Assembly (NCBI GenBank): GCA_900542255.1
Contig: UQMR01000013.1
Location: forward strand, 1 to 43,497
Reading direction: 5' to 3'
DNA: 43,497 bases
DNA from: an uncultured Porphyromonadaceae bacterium
GTDB taxonomy: Bacteria > Bacteroidota > Bacteroidia > Bacteroidales > Barnesiellaceae_A
Made by a program: the position numbers and the translations under genes. Shown piece after piece: positions 7,716 through 16,318 of this stretch. Numbering within the stretch: the first letter of the stretch is position 1; every line of letters begins with the position of its first letter. Below the pieces are notes generated by a model. It ran no database searches. It was not told the origin of the DNA and was given only the letters and a program-made list of their open reading frames with translations.

Positions 7716-8922
7716 TTTTCTTCTTTTTTCTCTGTTGCTGAGCATTCTCGCCTGCGTGTCGCCGTTCTTGCCCGTTGGTTTTCCGCGACTCTCCGTTACC
7801 GTTGCCCTCACCGCCGTTACCTTGGCGATGTTTCTTGCGTTTTTTATTATCGAAGCGCGTGAGACTCTCCTGCTCTACAATATCATGATAATCCTTGCGA
7901 CGGCCGTTTTCCCGGGTCTGTCCCTCTCCTTCGAGACTTTCGGGTTTGATACCCTTGCGGTTGAGCCCAATCACCTCAAAGGCCCGTTTACTATCTATCG
8001 TCACCAGGTTTGCCGGGATGGACTTATCGGTAGAGTATGTAATCTGACGCTTGAAAATATCGGCCTTGAAGAAGTAATAGGTATTATATTTCGTTTCGAG
8101 TTCTATCTCTTTCGAAGGTATCTTCTTCCGAGCCTCTACATACGCATCTACCTCGAAGTTGAGGCAACATTTCAACTTGGCACATTGTCCGGCAAGCTTC
8201 TGGGGGTTGAGCGATATATCCTGATAGCGCGCGGCACTCGTTGCCACCGACACGAAATTGGTCATCCATTTCGAGCAGCACAATTCGCGCCCGCACGGCC
8301 CTATACCGCCTATGCGGCCGGCTTCCTGACGCACTCCTATCTGCTTCATCTCGATACGCACTTTGAAGACGTCGGCAAGCACCTTTATCAATTGCCTGAA
8401 ATCGACACGGTCCTCGGCTATATAATAGAATATCGCCTTATTTCCATCGCCCTGATACTCTACGTCGCCTATCTTCATATCGAGGCCCAGATCCTCGGCG
8501 ATTTTGCGGGCCTTTATCATCGTATCGTGCTCACGGGCCTTGGCCTCCTCATATTTCTCTATATCATTGGGCTTTGCCTTGCGGTACACTCGTTTCAGCT
8601 CGGTCTCATGTTTAGGGGCATGTTTGCGCATTTGCAGCGGCACCAGCCGTCCTATCAGCGTTACCTCGCCTATGTCATGACCGGGCGACGCCTCTACGGC
8701 AACGATATCGCCCACCTGCAACTTCAAGTGCGTCGTATTGCGGTAGTATCCCTTGCGCGTGTTCTTGAAGCGTACCTCTACCAGATCGCTCTCCTGCTGC
8801 GCCTCGGGCAGGTCGGCAAGCCAGTCGGTAAGGTCGAGCTTCGTTTCGCGCCGCCGATATTCACGGGCATCGAAGTCGCTCTTCTCTATATTGTCATTGA
8901 TGTTATTGTCCATGCTTTCCAT
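7645..8922 (-). CDS. ricT: PSP1-domain protein, RicT/YaaT-like
   Basis: A 425-residue protein. The PSP1 core lies at about residues 45-325 and carries the conserved cysteines Cys210, Cys215, Cys216, Cys247, Cys252 and Cys253, in GIGPCGRELCCSKW and CAKLKCCLNFEVDAY. In Bacillus subtilis RicT joins RicA and RicF in an Fe-S complex that acts with RNase Y in mRNA maturation; the cysteines are compatible with cluster binding here. Residues 331-425 form an extra tail of Arg, Lys, Gly, Asn and Gln with no hydrophobic core, probably disordered and suited to RNA binding. The gene lies 77 bp after rny on the same strand, and gldH overlaps its 3' end. A second in-frame ATG at 8913 is possible as start. 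Function in this phylum is inferred from the family. Confidence 0.9.
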   Translation of the reverse strand: MESMDNNINDNIEKSDFDAREYRRRETKLDLTDWLADLPEAQQESDLVEVRFKNTRKGYYRNTTHLKLQVGDIVAVEASPGHDIGEVTLIGRLVPLQMRKHAPKHETELKRVYRKAKPNDIEKYEEAKAREHDTMIKARKIAEDLGLDMKIGDVEYQGDGNKAIFYYIAEDRVDFRQLIKVLADVFKVRIEMKQIGVRQEAGRIGGIGPCGRELCCSKWMTNFVSVATSAARYQDISLNPQKLAGQCAKLKCCLNFEVDAYVEARKKIPSKEIELETKYNTYYFFKADIFKRQITYSTDKSIPANLVTIDSKRAFEVIGLNRKGIKPESLEGEGQTRENGRRKDYHDIVEQESLTRFDNKKRKKHRQGNGGEGNGNGESRKTNGQERRHAGENAQQQRKKKKNGAQNGNNRNGQERKPGETQQQQ

Positions 8923-8994
8923 CGTTTCACGTTACAATCATAGTGCGTTGCCTGCCCGATGACATATACCGCCGGGAGGGCAACGACGATATGA

Positions 8995-9002
8995 CAAAGT
9001 TA
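8995..9002 (-). promoter_or_regulatory. Possible -7 box overlapping the rny stop codon
   Basis: The minus strand reads TAACTTTG across the end of rny, matching TAnnTTTG. It could give ricT-gldH their own transcript with a leader of about 65 bases. No -33 box is visible, so it may be chance. Confidence 0.3.
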
Positions 9003-10541
9003 TTTTGCGAAACTTACCGCACGGGTTTCCCGTATGACGGTTATCTTTACCTGGCCCGGATAGGTCATCTCGTCCTGTATGCGTTTGGCTATCTCGCCCG
9101 AGAGACGCTCCGTTTCCACGTCGTCTATCTTGTCGGCACCCACTATCACGCGCAGCTCGCGACCGGCCTGTATGGCGTATGTCTTCGTTACACCGGGATA
9201 CGAGAGGGCCAGTTGCTCCAAATCGTTCAGACGCTTGATATAGGCCTCTACCACCTCGCGGCGTGCACCGGGACGTGCTCCCGATATGGCGTCGCATACT
9301 TGTACGATGGGAGCCAGCAGGCTGTTCATCTCCACCTCATCGTGGTGCGCGCCTATGGCATTGCATATATCGGGTTTCTCCTTGTATTTCTCGGCGAGTT
9401 TCATACCCAGCAATGCGTGCGGCAACTCGGGCTCTTCGTCGGGCACTTTGCCTATATCGTGCAACAAGCCGGCACGACGGGCTTTCTTCGGGTTCAGCCC
9501 AAGTTCCGAAGCCATCACGGCGCACAGATTGGCCGTTTCCCGCGAGTGTTGCAGGAGGTTTTGTCCGTAAGAAGAGCGGTATTTCATCTTACCTACCAAG
9601 CGTATCAGTTCGGGGTGCAACCCGTGGATACCGAGGTCTATCGCCGTGCGTTTGCCGGTCTCTATGATTTCCTCTTCTATCTGCTTGCGCACCTTGCTTA
9701 CAACCTCTTCGATACGGGCGGGATGTATGCGGCCGTCTATCACCAACTGGTGCAGGGCAAGGCGGGCTATCTCGCGACGTACGGGGTCGAATGCCGAGAG
9801 TACGATGGCCTCGGGCGTATCATCGACAATTATCTCTACGCCGGTAGCGGCTTCCAAAGCGCGTATGTTGCGGCCTTCGCGACCTATGATGCGCCCTTTT
9901 ATCTCATCCGACTCTATATGGAATACCGTCACGGCATTTTCTATCGCCGTCTCGGCGGCTACCCGCTGTATGCTTTGTATGATGATGCGTTTGGCCTCGC
10001 GGTTGGCGGTGAGCTTGGCATCGTCCATAATATCGTTGATATAAGAGGCAGCCTGCGTCTTGGCCTCGTCGACAAGCGAATTGACCAACCGCTCCTTAGC
10101 CTCCTCGGCCGAAATACCCGATATTTTCTCCAAATGTTCTATCTCGGCCTTATGCAGTTTTTCGAGCTCCTGCTCGCGCTTTTCTACGGCTTCCAACTGT
10201 TTTTCGTAATTGGCACGGGCGGCATCGGCCTCATTTTTGCGGCGCTGCAAATCGCCTTGCTGCTGGTTGAGTTGCAACTCGCGTTGTTTCAGTTTCGCCT
10301 CGGCCGACTGCAATTTCGAGTTGCGCGAATTGACCTGTTTTTCCAACTCTGCCTTGCGTTGCAAGAACTCCTCCTTCACTTCCAGCAATTTATTCTTCGT
10401 GAGAACTTCCGCCTCTTTTTCCGCCTCTTCGATAATTGTCTTGGCACGGCTTGCAAGCAATGTTTTATTGATGACATACGTCAACACTGCACCCACTACA
10501 AAGGCTGCCGCTACCAAACATACTGTCAATATTATGTCCAT
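9000..10541 (-). CDS. rny: Ribonuclease Y
   Basis: A 513-residue membrane-anchored endoribonuclease that starts decay and processing of many mRNAs in bacteria with this enzyme. An N-terminal helix (about residues 3-25) is followed by a long charged coiled coil to about residue 175. The KH domain has [15 protein letters not shown] at 216-230. The HD domain has His332 in [10 protein letters not shown], His361-Asp362 in [12 protein letters not shown] and AHHDEVE. All catalytic HD residues expected of the family are present, and the length is normal (about 510-520). It follows zapA after 118 bases containing a strong hairpin and precedes ricT by 77 bases. I found no consensus promoter in the 118 bases, so expression may depend on readthrough from zapB-zapA. 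Confidence 0.97.
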   Translation of the reverse strand: MDIILTVCLVAAAFVVGAVLTYVINKTLLASRAKTIIEEAEKEAEVLTKNKLLEVKEEFLQRKAELEKQVNSRNSKLQSAEAKLKQRELQLNQQQGDLQRRKNEADAARANYEKQLEAVEKREQELEKLHKAEIEHLEKISGISAEEAKERLVNSLVDEAKTQAASYINDIMDDAKLTANREAKRIIIQSIQRVAAETAIENAVTVFHIESDEIKGRIIGREGRNIRALEAATGVEIIVDDTPEAIVLSAFDPVRREIARLALHQLVIDGRIHPARIEEVVSKVRKQIEEEIIETGKRTAIDLGIHGLHPELIRLVGKMKYRSSYGQNLLQHSRETANLCAVMASELGLNPKKARRAGLLHDIGKVPDEEPELPHALLGMKLAEKYKEKPDICNAIGAHHDEVEMNSLLAPIVQVCDAISGARPGARREVVEAYIKRLNDLEQLALSYPGVTKTYAIQAGRELRVIVGADKIDDVETERLSGEIAKRIQDEMTYPGQVKITVIRETRAVSFAK

Positions 10542-10561
10542 GGTTTTCTATGTTATGTATA

Positions 10562-10612
10562 TTAATAAAAATGCACTACGACACACCCCATGACAGGGAT
10601 GCGCAATAGTGC
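10562..10612 (-). terminator. Strong hairpin between zapA and rny, terminator or processing site
   Basis: On the minus strand GCACTA pairs with TAGTGC. After a small internal loop, GCGCATCCC pairs with GGGGTGTGT (three G-U pairs) around TGTCAT. ATTTTTATT follows. It has the shape of an intrinsic terminator, yet no promoter consensus follows it before rny. Partial termination or an RNase entry site are both possible. Confidence 0.6.
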
Positions 10613-10659
10613 GGTAAATTTTCTCTTCGTTAATAAGTTATATTTTATGCAAGGCTGTT

Positions 10660-10977
10660 TCAGCCCTCATTCGTATTCTTATTACGGCGTGTCGTGATTT
10701 CTTCTTCAAGTTCTTTCAACAGCGCCTGAGTCTCCTGCTCACGGTCACAACTATCCATATAGAGTCGAGCCAACAAGAGACATACCATCGCATAATATGA
10801 GGCCGTATCCAAACCTACGACTTTCGATTTATAATCGTCATATAGATTATTTATCATCTTTGTCGCTTCACGGAACAGCTGTTCTTCATTCGTACCAAGA
10901 TGCACGTGCATGGCAAACGGCTGCTCTATATCATGCATGCGTAAGTGTATTCTTTGTATGTTTTTCTCGTCTTCCAT
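10660..10977 (-). CDS. zapA: Cell division protein ZapA
   Basis: A 105-residue cytosolic protein with the ZapA arrangement: an N-terminal small alpha/beta part with GTNEEQLFREATKMINNLYDDY, then a long helix (about residues 60-105) rich in Leu, Glu and Arg that forms the coiled coil of the tetramer. ZapA bundles FtsZ protofilaments at the Z ring. The gene starts 6 bases after the stop of the small coiled-coil gene at 10984, and rny follows, an order typical of Bacteroidales. The length is normal for ZapA (about 95-110). Confidence 0.9.
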   Translation of the reverse strand: MEDEKNIQRIHLRMHDIEQPFAMHVHLGTNEEQLFREATKMINNLYDDYKSKVVGLDTASYYAMVCLLLARLYMDSCDREQETQALLKELEEEITTRRNKNTNEG

Positions 10978-10983
10978 TTGCGT

Positions 10984-11298
10984 CTATTCTTGCAGCAACG
11001 AAATACACTTATCTATTTCCCGCACCAATTTGGCGAAACGTTCTTTGTTCTCTCGTGCCAGCACAATATTCAACTCTGTCTGTTGCGACATCTGTAATTT
11101 CTGGTACTGCTTTTTGCACGTTGTCAGCTCTATGGCAAGTTGTTGTCTGGCATCTCTCTCCTGCGAGAGCGATTTCTGCAATCGTTCATTCTCCTTTTCG
11201 AGAACCCTGCATCGTTCTTCGAGACGCGAGCAATCTCTTGTCAGACGTACAAAGTACGTCTTCAATCTCTCAACAATCTCTTTTGAATTATCAGACAT
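10984..11298 (-). CDS. Small coiled-coil protein, ZapB-like
   Basis: A 104-residue protein that is almost entirely one charged helix. Heptads run from about residue 5 to 100, with segments such as LEERCRVLEKENERL and ELTTCKKQYQKLQM. There is no signal peptide or membrane span. ZapB of gammaproteobacteria is a similar small coiled coil that binds ZapA, and this gene sits 6 bases before zapA in one transcription unit with a full promoter in front. Coiled coils match each other easily, so the ZapB name rests on context and shape, not on a specific motif. Confidence 0.75.
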   Translation of the reverse strand: MSDNSKEIVERLKTYFVRLTRDCSRLEERCRVLEKENERLQKSLSQERDARQQLAIELTTCKKQYQKLQMSQQTELNIVLARENKERFAKLVREIDKCISLLQE

Positions 11299-11316
11299 AT
11301 TTCACCAAATTTGCTA

Positions 11317-11347
11317 CAAAGATAATCATATACCCGAATAAAAACAA
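11317..11347 (-). promoter_or_regulatory. Full Bacteroides-type promoter of zapB-like - zapA
   Basis: On the minus strand, TTG (11345-11347) and TATCTTTG (11317-11324) are separated by 20 bases. Transcription would start near 11310, about 12 bases before the start codon. The -33 box overlaps the T tract of the pulA terminator. Confidence 0.75.
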
Positions 11348-11378
11348 TACCCGGACCTTTTCTTATCGGAGGTCCGGG
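11336..11378 (-). terminator. Terminator after pulA
   Basis: CCCGGACCT (11350-11358) and AGGTCCGGG (11370-11378) form a perfect 9-bp stem with an 11-base loop. On the minus strand TATTGTTTTTATT follows. It ends the pulA transcript about 30 bases after the stop. Confidence 0.85.
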
Positions 11379-11407
11379 CAAATTAATTTTTTTTAAAGTT
11401 GTTATAC

Positions 11408-13414
11408 CTATCGCGCCATAATCAGGGCCGAATGCGGCGCTACCGCCATTTGCGACCCTGTCACCTGCCGGGTTCCCTGCAAATCTATCTTGCCATTATC
11501 TACCAGCACATGCCACTTGCCTTGCGGCACCGGTATGACGCACGACTTGTCATTTCCATTGAAAGCCACTACAATCTGCTCATACTCGTCGCCGCCCGCA
11601 TGGTTGTCGAGGGTATATGCCACGACGTTGGCCGGCGTGCCTTCTATAAAGCGCAGATGCTCCCGCACCTCGTCGCCGCTCGCCATTCTGAATGCGGGAT
11701 GTGCCTTGCGCAGAGCTATCAGCGAACGGTAATAATCAAACAGCTCGCGGTTCTTGTGCTTCAAGCCCCAGTCTATGGCGTTAATCGAGTCGGGCGAAAC
11801 AAACGAGTTGTGCACGCCTTTCTTATCACGGAATATCTCTTCCCCGGCAAACATAAAGGGTACGCCTTGCGACGTGAACACGATAGTCTGAGCCAGCTTG
11901 GCATACCGCTGCATCTGTGCATCGCTCTTGCCGGGCATCGAGGCGCGCAATTTGTCGGTCAGGCACATATCATCGTGGCACGACACATAGTTTATCACCT
12001 GTGTAGGTGCGTTGGTATAGGGGGCTTTTGAATAGTTGACCTGTCCGTAATCGATTTGAGGATGTTCTATGGCTCCCACAATGCCGAATTTCACACTCTC
12101 CTCGCAACCTTCGGCTCCGGTAGCAAAGCCCCGTCCCGTAGCATCGCTGAAATGTCCCTTTACACCGTCGCGCAAGTCATCGCTAAACACGGCTATGCCG
12201 GGCATCAGGTAGGCATTGGCCTTCATGGCGCATTGCTCTACGGGTAATGCGGGAGCCGAAGCTGCCCAGCCCTCTCCATATACAAATATCGTAGGGTCTA
12301 TCTCATCGAGTGCGGCACGCACCTGTTTCATCGTTTCTATGTCGAGGATTCCCATCAAGTCGAAACGGAAGCCATCTATATGGTATTCTTTTGCCCAGTA
12401 TGCCACCGAGTTGACAATATAACGGCGCACCATTTCACGCTCCGAAGCGACTTCGTTGCCGCATCCCGAGGCATTGGCATAACTTCCATCGGCATTGTGA
12501 CGATAGTAGTACCCTGGGGTCGTCAGGCTGAAATTCGACCCGTCGCCCACATACGTATGGTTATACACCACGTCGAGTATCACGCGCAAGCCGTTCGAGT
12601 GGAGCGACTGTATCATCTGCTTCATCTCGCGTATCCGGGTTACAGGGTCGGCTGCATCGGTTGCGTAAGAGCCTTCGGGGGCGTTGTAGTTTTGCGGGTC
12701 ATATCCCCAGTTGTACTGGGCGCTGTCGGGGCGGCTCTCGTCTATCGACCCGAAGTCGTACGACGGCAACAGGTGCACGTGTGTCACGCCCAACTCTTTC
12801 AGGTGGTCGATACCCGTAGCTTCGCCCTCGGGAGAACGGGTCCCTTCTTGCGTCAGGGCGAGGAATTTGCCGGGATAGGCACTGCCCGATGCGGCATGGG
12901 CCGAGAAGTCGCGGTGGTGCATCTCGTATATCACGATATCGGTAAACTGTTTCAACTCAGGACGCTGGTCGGCTTTCCATCCCTCGGGATTGGTTTGCTC
13001 CCAGTCGATGATAGCGGCACGATGGCCGTTCAGCCCCACAGCCCGCGCATACACGCCGGGGGTCTCATCGAGCCACTCTCCCTCTTGCTTGATGCTGAAT
13101 GTATAGAACTTCCCATACAATGGCTCGTCGACCGAAGCGCGCCACACAGCATCGCTTCTGTCGCGCTTCATCTCCAATACTTCACTTGCCGTGCCACCCA
13201 CGCCCTCGTCATAGAGATTCACCCGGGCGGCTTCGGCCGCAGGCGACCACAACGTGAAATGCGTGCCGGCATCGTCTACCGTCAATTCCAGGTCTTCACC
13301 CTCATACACCGGGTAGTTATCATAATCACCGGGGGTAACGCTGCCCTGACATCCGGTCATAAGCAGCAGTGTAGCCGCCGAAATAGGCAAAATTTGTTTT
13401 TCGATGTGTTTCAT
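11408..13414 (-). CDS. pulA: Type I pullulanase, lipoprotein (GH13)
   Basis: A 668-residue alpha-1,6-glucan debranching enzyme for pullulan, glycogen or starch branch points. The N-terminus has a signal with lipobox LMTGC (Cys22), so it is predicted to be anchored in a membrane, perhaps at the cell surface. An N-terminal beta-sandwich (about residues 40-150, LTVDDAGTHFTLWSPAAEAARV) precedes the GH13 barrel. The pullulanase signature YNWGYDPQNYNAPEGSY is present. Catalytic residues are in GFRFDLMG (nucleophile Asp), YGEGW (acid/base Glu) and SCHDD. A C-terminal beta domain completes it. It has its own promoter and terminator and no susC/susD neighbours in the window, so it is not part of a polysaccharide utilisation locus that can be seen here. 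Confidence 0.93.
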   Translation of the reverse strand: MKHIEKQILPISAATLLLMTGCQGSVTPGDYDNYPVYEGEDLELTVDDAGTHFTLWSPAAEAARVNLYDEGVGGTASEVLEMKRDRSDAVWRASVDEPLYGKFYTFSIKQEGEWLDETPGVYARAVGLNGHRAAIIDWEQTNPEGWKADQRPELKQFTDIVIYEMHHRDFSAHAASGSAYPGKFLALTQEGTRSPEGEATGIDHLKELGVTHVHLLPSYDFGSIDESRPDSAQYNWGYDPQNYNAPEGSYATDAADPVTRIREMKQMIQSLHSNGLRVILDVVYNHTYVGDGSNFSLTTPGYYYRHNADGSYANASGCGNEVASEREMVRRYIVNSVAYWAKEYHIDGFRFDLMGILDIETMKQVRAALDEIDPTIFVYGEGWAASAPALPVEQCAMKANAYLMPGIAVFSDDLRDGVKGHFSDATGRGFATGAEGCEESVKFGIVGAIEHPQIDYGQVNYSKAPYTNAPTQVINYVSCHDDMCLTDKLRASMPGKSDAQMQRYAKLAQTIVFTSQGVPFMFAGEEIFRDKKGVHNSFVSPDSINAIDWGLKHKNRELFDYYRSLIALRKAHPAFRMASGDEVREHLRFIEGTPANVVAYTLDNHAGGDEYEQIVVAFNGNDKSCVIPVPQGKWHVLVDNGKIDLQGTRQVTGSQMAVAPHSALIMAR

Positions 13415-13469
13415 AGACTATTATTCTTATAGGTACTTCTCTCGTTTATAACTATATCGCTTTCTCTTG

Positions 13470-13499
13470 CAAAAATAGCAATATTATCATATTATCAAA
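13470..13499 (-). promoter_or_regulatory. Bacteroides-type promoter of pulA
   Basis: On the minus strand, TTTG (13496-13499) and TATTTTTG (13470-13477) are separated by 18 bases. It would give a leader of about 50 bases before the start at 13414. Confidence 0.7.
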
Positions 13500-13547
13500 A
13501 AATTTATTCCATACCGGGAGCGGTACTGAGGGCGAAAACGTTTGCGC

Positions 13548-13563
13548 AACGGCGCATGCCGTT
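13548..13563 (-). other. Small palindrome directly after the MBOAT stop codon
   Basis: AACGGC and GCCGTT form a perfect 6-bp stem with a 4-base loop, starting at the base after the stop codon. No T tract follows on the minus strand, so it is not a classical terminator. It may be a weak 3' end signal of the SGNH-SGNH-MBOAT transcript. Confidence 0.35.
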
Positions 13564-15072
13564 TTAGAATTGCAGGTATATAAAAGGCACAAGCTCGCTC
13601 GACCGCACTTGCAGCACCAGGTAAATAAACAAGGCGAAGATTACGGCCTTTGCCACCAGCGGCGTACGCTCCAACATGCCACATATTCCCTCTGCCCAAC
13701 GATGGGGTGTGTAGTGCAACAGATAGCCTGCGACAATGGCGAGTGTCACCGTGGGATAACCCTCTATGAACTGCATGAATACCTCGGGATGGAATTGCGT
13801 CGCTATCTGATTGGCCATCTCGCCTACTACCGTGAGCGAATCGGCACGGAAGAATACCCACCCTATCGCTACCAGATGGAAGGTAAGGAGTACTCCCAGC
13901 ACATGCGCCACTTTACTTGCGGGCTTGTCGGCCCTGCCGGCGCCCCGCATACGCATAAACATCTTGTGCAAGACCAGCAACAGGCCGTGCCATGCGCCCC
14001 ATAACACAAACAGCCACGATGCACCATGCCACAACCCGCCTATCACCATCGTAATAAAGAGGTTGAAGTAGTTACGCCACAGCGGCACCCGGTTGCCTCC
14101 CAACGGGATATACAGGTAGTCGCGCAACCAGAACGACAGCGTAATATGCCAGCGTCGCCAGAACTCGGTTATCGACGACGACTTATACGGGGAATCGAAG
14201 TTGGCAGGGAACCTGAATCCCAACAACAAAGCTATGCCTATCGCCATATCGGAGTAGCCCGAGAAGTCGCAATATATCTGCAACGTATAGCCATACACTC
14301 CCATCAGGTTCTCGAATCCCGTATAGAGCGACGGAGCATCGAAGATACGGTCTACAAAGTTGCTGCTGATATAGTCCGACAACACGACCTTCTTGAATAC
14401 GCCCGTCATCAACAGGAAAAGCCCCTCGGCAAACATCTCGCCCGTCACCTCGGGACGGCGCCGTATCTGCGGCACAAGCTCGGTAGCCCGCACGATAGGT
14501 CCCGCCACCAACGGCGGAAAGAAGGAGAGGAAAAAGACATAGTCGATTATACGTTCTAGCGGCGCTATCTTGCCACGATATATATCTACGATATAGCTCA
14601 CCGAGCGAAACGTAAAGAACGATATGCCTATGGGCAGTGCGATGTCCCACAACATTATCGGCTCGCTTACAAAGCGATTGAGCGTCTCTACTATCAACGA
14701 GGTGTATTTAAAGTAGCACAACATGCCCATGTTTATCACGACACTGGCCGCCACACACAGCTTGCGCTGCCACGCAACGACGCTCTTGCCCAGCATCCGG
14801 CCTATCAGATAATCGGAAAGGCAGACGCCGAGCAGGCACAACACATACACCCCGCTCGACTTGTAATAGAAATAGAGCGAAAAGAGTATCACAAACAACA
14901 TACGCCCCGTCGTATGGCGGCTCAACAGCCGGTACACCACCAGAAAACCGGCAAACAAAAAGAGAAACAGCCCGCTGTTGAACATCAACGGGTGTCCCGG
15001 CTCATATGCCAGCAACTGCCACAAGCGGTCTATATCAAGGTTGTCTGTTATTTTGTTCCAGATATCGTTCAT
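13564..15072 (-). CDS. MBOAT family membrane O-acyltransferase (AlgI/DltB-like)
   Basis: A 502-residue protein with about ten or more predicted membrane spans. It starts in the way of bacterial MBOAT proteins of this phylum, with HPLMFNSGLFLFLFAGF at 27-43. It carries IYCDFSGYSDMAIGIALLLGF in two blocks, then ITEFWRRWHITLSFWLRDYLYIPLGG, and GGLWHGASW with the conserved His349. The family moves acyl groups, usually acetyl, across or at the membrane onto glycans or teichoic acid, as AlgI does for alginate and PatA for peptidoglycan. The gene overlaps the upstream SGNH gene by 38 bases and is the last of three genes. The long overlap is real, because the family-typical N-terminus begins inside it. 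The acceptor glycan is unknown. Confidence 0.93.
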   Translation of the reverse strand: MNDIWNKITDNLDIDRLWQLLAYEPGHPLMFNSGLFLFLFAGFLVVYRLLSRHTTGRMLFVILFSLYFYYKSSGVYVLCLLGVCLSDYLIGRMLGKSVVAWQRKLCVAASVVINMGMLCYFKYTSLIVETLNRFVSEPIMLWDIALPIGISFFTFRSVSYIVDIYRGKIAPLERIIDYVFFLSFFPPLVAGPIVRATELVPQIRRRPEVTGEMFAEGLFLLMTGVFKKVVLSDYISSNFVDRIFDAPSLYTGFENLMGVYGYTLQIYCDFSGYSDMAIGIALLLGFRFPANFDSPYKSSSITEFWRRWHITLSFWLRDYLYIPLGGNRVPLWRNYFNLFITMVIGGLWHGASWLFVLWGAWHGLLLVLHKMFMRMRGAGRADKPASKVAHVLGVLLTFHLVAIGWVFFRADSLTVVGEMANQIATQFHPEVFMQFIEGYPTVTLAIVAGYLLHYTPHRWAEGICGMLERTPLVAKAVIFALFIYLVLQVRSSELVPFIYLQF

Positions 15073-16318
15073 ACGCTTTCTCTATGCTTTTATACAATAA
15101 TGTGCCCTGTAACGCATACCCCTCTTTGGTATAGTGTATCCTGTCGCCCGACAGGCACCCGGCACTGCGCAACGCCTCGCAGCTTCCACGCCCGCCCGAT
15201 ATGACATACCAGTCCCACAGGGCCAGGCCATGCTCTGCCGCGTATGTCACTATGGCATTGCGCACCACCGCCAGGTTGCGGTTTTCTACATAATAGGTAC
15301 GCCGGCGGCCGTTGCTCTTGCGGCGACGGCGCAACTTGTTCTCTCCCGGGGTTGTCAGCAGCAGCAACGCATCGGGATTGGAGGCGCGCAGCGTAGCGAC
15401 CAGACGGTCTATCGCGGCATATACCGTTGCATAATCGGCCTTGCCCATCGACTCATTGGTACCCATCGATATGACGATGAGTTGCGGCGACAATACCGAC
15501 AACTTCTGCCCGTAATCGGGTATATGATTGTAACAATCATAATATGCTCCGTTGTTTCCTATCCCGTGTACAAGCACTCCGCTGCGACCATTCTCTACCG
15601 ACACGCCATAAATGGCGCAACTGTCGGCTATAAGGGAGCGATAACCGGCGAGTTCCACCCGGCACGTTGCATCGGAGGCATCCCACTCGTAGCGTGTTTC
15701 GCCGGGCTGCCTGCGCTCGATACGCAGTCCGGCCAAAGAGTCGGCAGGCTGCAACATCGGGAAACGGCGGCTTGTGCCATGAAACAAACGCAAGACGCTA
15801 AACATCCGGCAATCGCCCGTGCGGCTCAATGTAGCTATATCGAGGTGCATACGCCTTCCCGTAGGGACGATGGCTATACCGCACAATCCGGGTTCATCAT
15901 ACGTATACTTGCGCCCCACGCTTCTGCTATACCGCCACTTGTTTTCAGAGGTTATTTTATAATCGGTAGGCTCATTGGTACGGCACAAACGCAACGGCGC
16001 CATCAGCCCGCGCCCGGCATCGCCCCAACGGGCTTGCAGCGAATCGCGCAAAGGGGCCGTAAAGAAACCCGCCTGCACATGGGAGTCGCCCAAATGCACT
16101 ATCGAGACCACCCGTACAGCCGTATCGGCCGTATCGGCAAGTTGTCGCAGCGAGTCGAAGAAGAGGCTCCAATCGGCGCCATTGAAAATCAACGTATCGG
16201 CAGCACAGTCGATGCACGACGGCATCTTCACGGCAGCCGTGTCGGCTTGCCCCGCCATCGCCTTACAGGCAACAGCCAGCAGCAACACGACCCTGCAAAT
16301 CCTCCACACACTCCTCAT
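15035..16318 (-). CDS. Secreted SGNH/GDSL hydrolase-like protein
   Basis: A 427-residue protein with a cleavable signal (basic start, VVLLLAVACKAMAG). The SGNH blocks are visible: VHLGDSHVQAGF (Ser79), an Asn block in VISMGTNESMG, and a C-terminal GDRIHYTKEGY with the Asp and His of the triad. Such proteins are periplasmic acetylesterases or acetyltransferases. In MBOAT operons they usually deliver the acetyl group to the glycan, as AlgJ, AlgX or PatB do. It overlaps the preceding SGNH gene by 4 bases and the MBOAT gene by 38 bases, so the three are probably translated together. A middle domain (about residues 150-260) resembles the carbohydrate-binding insert of such proteins, but I cannot name it. 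Confidence 0.88.
   Translation of the reverse strand: MRSVWRICRVVLLLAVACKAMAGQADTAAVKMPSCIDCAADTLIFNGADWSLFFDSLRQLADTADTAVRVVSIVHLGDSHVQAGFFTAPLRDSLQARWGDAGRGLMAPLRLCRTNEPTDYKITSENKWRYSRSVGRKYTYDEPGLCGIAIVPTGRRMHLDIATLSRTGDCRMFSVLRLFHGTSRRFPMLQPADSLAGLRIERRQPGETRYEWDASDATCRVELAGYRSLIADSCAIYGVSVENGRSGVLVHGIGNNGAYYDCYNHIPDYGQKLSVLSPQLIVISMGTNESMGKADYATVYAAIDRLVATLRASNPDALLLLTTPGENKLRRRRKSNGRRRTYYVENRNLAVVRNAIVTYAAEHGLALWDWYVISGGRGSCEALRSAGCLSGDRIHYTKEGYALQGTLLYKSIEKAYERYLEQNNRQP

Noticed and set aside
7567..8943. A 458-codon plus-strand frame opposite ricT and gldH
   Set aside because: It is antisense to the RicT gene with its conserved cysteines; its hydrophobic runs come from the reversed codons.
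8943..10565. A 540-codon plus-strand frame opposite rny
   Set aside because: It mirrors the RNase Y gene on the other strand, with no start signal and no known protein pattern.
10542..10659. 6S RNA near zapA, as in gammaproteobacteria
   Set aside because: The gap is only 118 bases and the structure is a closed hairpin with a T tail, not a long helix with a central bubble.
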